20,356 nucleotides of DNA from Acidobacteriaceae bacterium (lineage in GTDB: Bacteria > Acidobacteriota > Terriglobia > Terriglobales > Acidobacteriaceae), in the NCBI GenBank assembly GCA_031296355.1, contig JARLFX010000054.1:1-20356 (forward strand). Direction: 5' to 3'. Position 1 is the first letter of the stretch; each line of letters begins with the position of its first letter. The position numbers and the translations under genes were made by a program. Shown piece by piece: positions 16,525 to 20,356 of the stretch. The notes under the pieces were generated by a model. The model searched no databases, was not told the DNA's origin, and saw only the letters and a list, made by a program, of their open reading frames with translations.

Positions 16525-17844
16525 CTAGGGTGAGGGCAGCATCGTCTGCCGGATTGCGTGGTCTGCCGCCGGCGACACCACCGCAAACGGTATGTGGCCA
16601 ATGTTTACGCCGAAGAGCGGGTCCGTTGTGGCTACGGCAGAGAGGCTTACATCCGCGATGGAGGTCTTCAACTGCGCATTCATCGCATCAATGAATTTGT
16701 TTGCCAGCAGCGCATAGCCGGTGTTGGTTGGGTGGATGCCGTCCATGGAGAAGAGTCCTCCAAGGAAGCTGAAGTTCGCGGTCACGCCGTTGATGACTAT
16801 TCCGTTGGCGGCGGTGGTGGCAAAGAGCGCGTTGATATCAACCAGCGTTGCGCCAATTGCATTCGCCGTGCTCGTAATCACCTGGTTGTATGCCGTGACC
16901 TGAGCGCGCACAGTAACAACTTCAGCCGCGGAGAGGAAGCCTGCATCTGAGATTGTGGTGTGCTGTGTGCCGCCGAGTATGGCGCTGATCTGTGCTAGTC
17001 CTGATGGGTTAACAAGATCGCCGGCAGAGATGCCAAACATTGTGCTCAGCGTAGCTTGCGGGATGCTGGTTGCGGCGGAGTACTGCGCCAGCAGCGTGGC
17101 AGCAGGCGTCAGGTACGGCACCAGTGTTACATCAGGAATATTGGCGATGACCAGGTGCACGCTGTTGTTCGCGGTGAGTTGCCCCACCAGCGACTGATAC
17201 TGCTGTGTAAAGTTCGCTACGGAAGTCATGGCGGCGGGGGTGCCGGCAATGTCTGCAATCAGCGCGTCATTGTTGCCGATCCAGAGGAAGATGGTGGTGG
17301 GTTGCGCGCGGATGGCCTGTTGCATCTGGCTGAGCGCAACCCCTTCGCCGAATCCGGGATAGCCAAGCACGAGCTGCGTGATCTGCTGCTGGCCCGCCGT
17401 TGGATTCAATACCGGCACGGTGCTGATTGCGTCCTGCACATTGGCGCCGGGCACGGCGAGGTCTGTGGGCTGGATGGCGAAGTTGTCGCGTCCGGTGGTG
17501 GTGCCGGTGGCGGTGCCACTGACGGGGGGTGGGCCGACGCTGACCAGGGTGATGTAGTTGGGGGCGCCGGGGGGTGCGATGAGCGGCTGCACAATGGTGA
17601 AGCCGGCCTGCTTCGCAACCAGGGGCGCCCAGCCGTTGGGTTGAAATTTGTCGCAGAGCGAGCCGTTCTGATAGCCCGCGGTGAGTGAGTCGCCGATAAA
17701 GATGGTGTTGGAGAAGTTGCCGGCGTTCTGCGTGCTGCTGTAGACGAAGGCGGTGCCATTGGTGCAGCCGGTTGCGAGAAGGATGCTGCTGGCAGAAACA
17801 GCAGCGATCGCCCTGATCCACCGGGGAAGTGAGGATCCATTCAT
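16525..17844 (-). CDS. Secreted SGNH/GDSL-family hydrolase, probable lipoprotein
   Basis: The 439-residue protein has an N-terminal export signal (MNGSSLPRWIRAIAAVSASS...) ending in LLATGC, a slightly loose lipobox with Cys27 as the likely lipidated residue. Catalytic blocks of the SGNH family are visible: block I FIGDSLTAGY (49-58, nucleophile Ser53), block II VPGAN (131-135, Gly133), block III WIGNNDA (188-194, Asn192) and block V MDGIHPTNTGY (367-377, Asp368 and His371). Such enzymes hydrolyse esters of lipids, acylated sugars or small molecules; the substrate is unknown. It is much longer than a minimal SGNH domain (about 200), with a Gly/Thr/Pro-rich insertion (about 85-160) and extra helical material (about 245-320). 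AGGAG lies 12 bases before the ATG. It is divergent from alr. Confidence 0.88.
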   Translation of the reverse strand: MNGSSLPRWIRAIAAVSASSILLATGCTNGTAFVYSSTQNAGNFSNTIFIGDSLTAGYQNGSLCDKFQPNGWAPLVAKQAGFTIVQPLIAPPGAPNYITLVSVGPPPVSGTATGTTTGRDNFAIQPTDLAVPGANVQDAISTVPVLNPTAGQQQITQLVLGYPGFGEGVALSQMQQAIRAQPTTIFLWIGNNDALIADIAGTPAAMTSVANFTQQYQSLVGQLTANNSVHLVIANIPDVTLVPYLTPAATLLAQYSAATSIPQATLSTMFGISAGDLVNPSGLAQISAILGGTQHTTISDAGFLSAAEVVTVRAQVTAYNQVITSTANAIGATLVDINALFATTAANGIVINGVTANFSFLGGLFSMDGIHPTNTGYALLANKFIDAMNAQLKTSIADVSLSAVATTDPLFGVNIGHIPFAVVSPAADHAIRQTMLPSP

Positions 17845-18026
17845 TTTCGAGATACACTCCTGAGTCTTTGAAAGTCGCGGCCAGGGGAAGTTGGCCGCGC
17901 CGGGCCCGGATGCAAGGTTGTATCACAGCGCAAACACGGTGGGGAAGAGAAGATTTTGGCCTTTGCGGTGGCGGGTTGGACGGGGGCGATTAGTATGGAT
18001 TTGAAGGGTTTACGGGGGATGGGGGC

Positions 18027-19202
18027 ATGGTAGAGGGTAAAAAACAGCCAATCTGGGCGGAAATTTCGCTGCGGCGGCTGGTTGGGAACATGCTTCGGCT
18101 GCAAAAACAGGCGGCGAATACGGATCTTCTTGCGGTGGTTAAGGCGGATGCGTATGGACACGGCGCGGTGTTTTGCGCGGTGGCGCTGGTGCGCGCCGGG
18201 GCACGGTGGCTGGGGGTCACTTCTGTGGAGGAAGGCGCTACGGTCCGCGCAGCGCTGGAAGCGCAGCAGCTCTCCGCCCGCATCCTGCTCATGCGCTGCA
18301 TCTCGGTTGACGATGTGGAGGCCGCGCTCTTCGCTGGTCTGACTCCCGCCATCTCTGAGCCCGCCCACCTGGACGCGCTGGAGTCTGCCGCCGCCAAACT
18401 TGGACTGAAGAATATCCCCATCCATGTTGAGGTTGATACAGGCATGAGCCGGCAGGGGGTTTCTATCGCAGAGTTGCCGGCGATGCTGGCGCGCTTCGTG
18501 CCGGATTCCCCGTTGCGGCTGGAAGGGGTGATGACCCACTTCGCCTCGGCGGAAGAGGTAAGCTCGCCGCAGAACAAGGAGCAGCTGGAGCAGCTTGCCA
18601 GTGCATTGGCGCTGGTTCGTGCGGCGGGGCTGCGGCCAGAATGGGTGCATGCGGGGAGTACGGCCACCATCGATGCGGGCATTGCCCTGCCTGCGCTGCA
18701 CAAGCTGGCGGCAGATTGCGGTGCGCGGCTGATGTGCCGCCCGGGCATCGGGCTGTATGGATACGCGATGGAGATGCAGGGAGCAGCATCGCAGGTACGC
18801 GCGGAGCTGCAGCCGGTGCTGGCGTGGAAGACGCGGATCATGGCGCTGCGCGAGGTCGGAGCCGGTGCGCGCGTGGGATACAACAGCATGTTCGTAGCAC
18901 AGGGGCCAACACGGCTGGCGCTGCTTGCGGTGGGTTATGCGGATGGCCTGCGGCGTTCGCTCTCGAACGTGGGTGATGTGTTGATCGCAGGTAAGCGCGC
19001 GCGCATCGTGGGTCGCGTGTCGATGGATGTGTGCAGCGTGGATGTGACCCATATTACGGAAGCACAGGTGGGCGATGAGGTGGTGATCCTGGGCGAGCAG
19101 GGCGGCGAAAGGATCACGGCTGACGATCATGCGCGCATTGCAGGAACGATCTCGTACGAGATTCTGTGCGGCATCGCCAAACGCGTTCCGCGGGTCTACT
19201 GA
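18027..19202 (+). CDS. alr: Alanine racemase
   Basis: Alr converts L- to D-alanine with pyridoxal phosphate, supplying peptidoglycan synthesis in the cytoplasm. The 391-residue protein is of normal length. The cofactor lysine is Lys39 in AVVKADAYGHG, and the second catalytic base is Tyr285 in RVGYNSMF. The phosphate- and interface-binding segments HAGSTATID, CRPGIGLYGY and RVSMDVCSVDVT are also visible, and it ends KRVPRVY as in many relatives. The site of the carbamylated lysine (Lys129 of the Geobacillus enzyme) is Glu135 here, in HVEVDTGMSRQG, while Arg142 is kept. ATG 18027 follows a G-rich stretch that can act as ribosome binding site. The 182 bases upstream, shared with the divergent SGNH gene, show no clear operator. 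Confidence 0.96.
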   Translation: MVEGKKQPIWAEISLRRLVGNMLRLQKQAANTDLLAVVKADAYGHGAVFCAVALVRAGARWLGVTSVEEGATVRAALEAQQLSARILLMRCISVDDVEAALFAGLTPAISEPAHLDALESAAAKLGLKNIPIHVEVDTGMSRQGVSIAELPAMLARFVPDSPLRLEGVMTHFASAEEVSSPQNKEQLEQLASALALVRAAGLRPEWVHAGSTATIDAGIALPALHKLAADCGARLMCRPGIGLYGYAMEMQGAASQVRAELQPVLAWKTRIMALREVGAGARVGYNSMFVAQGPTRLALLAVGYADGLRRSLSNVGDVLIAGKRARIVGRVSMDVCSVDVTHITEAQVGDEVVILGEQGGERITADDHARIAGTISYEILCGIAKRVPRVY

Positions 19203-19225
19203 AAAGCAACGGCCCAGCACGGATT

Positions 19226-19484
19226 GCACGGAAAAGACGGATTAAAGCGGATCAGATTTTAAGAGGGTGCTGGAAACGTCCTACTTTGCCCGGAGATAGC
19301 CCCTCCGTGGCTAAAGCCACATGGAGAAGATTGGGCTTGCGGGGGACTGAAGTCCCGCCCTTTCAAAATAGATGGCTTTGTTTCAAAACAGAGACCATTT
19401 TCGCGAAGCGACGACTTTTTCAGCAACTTCTTTATATTTTTAAACCTTTTTGTCTTAAATCCGTGGCATCCGTATTTTCCGTGC
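19226..19484. repeat. Palindromic non-coding element with inverted-repeat ends after alr
   Basis: The 344 bases between alr and the next gene (19203-19546) hold no credible gene. They have a set of repeats. GCACGGAAAAGACGGAT (19226-19242) is inverted at 19468-19484 with 16 of 17 matches. Inside are hairpins GTGGC-TAAA-GCCAC (19307-19320) and GGGACT-GA-AGTCCC (19343-19356), and a 20-base-spaced direct repeat of TTTCAAAA (19361 and 19381). The composition shifts to AT-rich after 19361. The pattern recalls REP/BIME-like intergenic repeats. Whether it is mobile or dispersed in the genome cannot be seen from one copy. Confidence 0.6.
19307..19356. repeat. Pair of short palindromes (REP-like)
   Basis: Two small stem-loops, GTGGC-TAAA-GCCAC (5-bp stem) and GGGACT-GA-AGTCCC (6 complementary bases), are 22 bases apart. 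Both have the form stem, AA-containing core, stem. They may act as the alr transcription end or as protein-binding repeat units. Neither is followed by a clean T tract. Confidence 0.6.
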
Positions 19485-19546
19485 TGAAGCAAGGCATTCG
19501 TGACCACCCTCACAGCCACTCCCTGGCGAGTTGTTATTCTTGAAAG

Positions 19547-20356
19547 ATGCTTTCTAAGCTTTACGGCAAGTGGATGTACGCGTGGGAGACGGCACTGACC
19601 ACGCGGGATACCAATCGAATTGTGCGGCCCCTGGAGTGGGGTTTTGACTGGCTGAGCGAGTTCAGCGAGATCGCCCGGCAGCAGGCGGGCAAGCAGGCGA
19701 CCCAGCAGGAAAATCTCGCTGCCATGGTCGCGATCAATCATGAGATCGTCGACCGCAGCGAAGAGTTTTACGGGTACCGTACCCCCACAGATTTCCGCAT
19801 CGAGATGCGCTATCCGCAGCTCTTCCCCACCAACGTGCGGCCAGAGACCTTAGTCCAGGCTGCCGAAATGGAAGCTGAAGCCGAAGCGGGCAAGCTGCGG
19901 CAGGTGGAGTTCCTGCGCTTCACCTCGCCTGTCGCTACCCCCTACCCGGAGAACGACCAGGTGAACGCGCGCTGGTATCCGGCGCGTCCTGAATCGCAGG
20001 CGGGCAAGCCGAAGCAGGCCATCATCGTAATGCCGCAGTGGAACTCTGACGCCATCAGCCACAACGTGCTGTGCGAGATGTTCAACAGCTTCGGCATCAG
20101 CGCGCTGCGGCTCTCGCAGCCGTACCATGACATTCGCCGCCCCGCCGAGCTGGAGCGTTCCGACTATGCCATGAGCTCCAACGTTGGCCGCACCATCTCC
20201 GCCTGCCGTCAGGCGGTGGTGGATATTCGCAGCTGCATCGACTGGCTGGAGACGCAGGGGTACACCCAGTTCGGCCTGCTCGGCACCAGCATCGGATCCT
20301 GCTATGCCTACATTGCCGCCGCGCACGATCCCCGCGTCCGCGTCTGCGCCTTCAAC
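19547..20356 (+). CDS. Alpha/beta-hydrolase-fold protein, C-terminus beyond the window
   Basis: An open frame of 270 codons starts at ATG 19547 (MLSKLYGKWMYAWE) and runs off the right edge without a stop. A helical N-terminal region (about 1-120, Glu- and Gln-rich) precedes a hydrolase-like core. IIVMPQWNSDAISHNVLCEM (about 163-182) looks like the strand and oxyanion-hole region, and LLGTSIGSCYAYIAAAHDPR (about 244-263) is the nucleophile elbow with Ser248 in G-T-S-I-G. The acid and His of the triad would lie beyond the edge. It resembles ABHD18-like hydrolases of unknown substrate. No signal peptide is seen. The ribosome binding site is poor, and a second ATG at codon 10 is possible. Confidence 0.8.
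   Translation, partial: MLSKLYGKWMYAWETALTTRDTNRIVRPLEWGFDWLSEFSEIARQQAGKQATQQENLAAMVAINHEIVDRSEEFYGYRTPTDFRIEMRYPQLFPTNVRPETLVQAAEMEAEAEAGKLRQVEFLRFTSPVATPYPENDQVNARWYPARPESQAGKPKQAIIVMPQWNSDAISHNVLCEMFNSFGISALRLSQPYHDIRRPAELERSDYAMSSNVGRTISACRQAVVDIRSCIDWLETQGYTQFGLLGTSIGSCYAYIAAAHDPRVRVCAFN

Noticed and set aside
17841..19229. 462-codon antisense open frame opposite alr
   Set aside because: Arg/His/Cys-rich translation with no family resemblance; it overlaps the whole of alr, whose active-site residues are intact.
19166..19543. 125-codon open frame across the end of alr and the following spacer
   Set aside because: It overlaps the end of alr, runs through palindromes and has a composition unlike any protein family.

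Overview
The window looks like a chromosomal segment of a moderately high-GC Gram-negative bacterium, most likely Acidobacteriota (Acidobacteriaceae/Terriglobales type). This rests on two large Oar-like TonB-dependent receptors with an N-terminal carboxypeptidase-regulatory-like domain (expanded in that phylum), a DedA-rhodanese fusion, a DUF5076 protein and the style of the housekeeping genes. The assignment is by recognition only; no search was run.

Layout. Positions 1-3010 (minus strand) form a growth and ribosome cluster read leftwards: obg, nadD, rsfS, rlmH and the first codons of accD. It covers ribosome assembly GTPase, NAD synthesis, ribosome silencing, 23S rRNA methylation and fatty-acid synthesis. 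Positions 3249-10330 (plus strand) hold two tandem paralogous outer-membrane TonB-dependent receptors, separated by a strong cUUCGg-capped terminator. Positions 10444-14540 (plus) hold a DedA-family membrane protein fused to rhodanese, a YahK-like zinc alcohol dehydrogenase and mnmG (tRNA modification). A small DUF5076 gene (minus) converges on mnmG. dnaB (plus) follows a spacer with DnaA-box-like repeats and converges, through a bidirectional hairpin, on a secreted SGNH/GDSL hydrolase gene (minus). Divergent from that is alr (alanine racemase, plus). A 344-base non-coding stretch with palindromes and an inverted repeat then precedes an alpha/beta-hydrolase gene that runs off the right edge.

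Most of the window is core chromosome. No phage, transposase, CRISPR array, tRNA or rRNA was seen. The most unusual points are: a histone-H1-like lysine/alanine tail on RsfS; a non-canonical G4 motif (SKIE) in Obg; an even number of cysteines in both receptors, with one C-x11-C pair conserved between the paralogs; an in-frame octanucleotide tandem repeat inside mnmG; ATCCACA repeats upstream of dnaB; and the palindromic spacer after alr. I found no convincing new multi-gene system.
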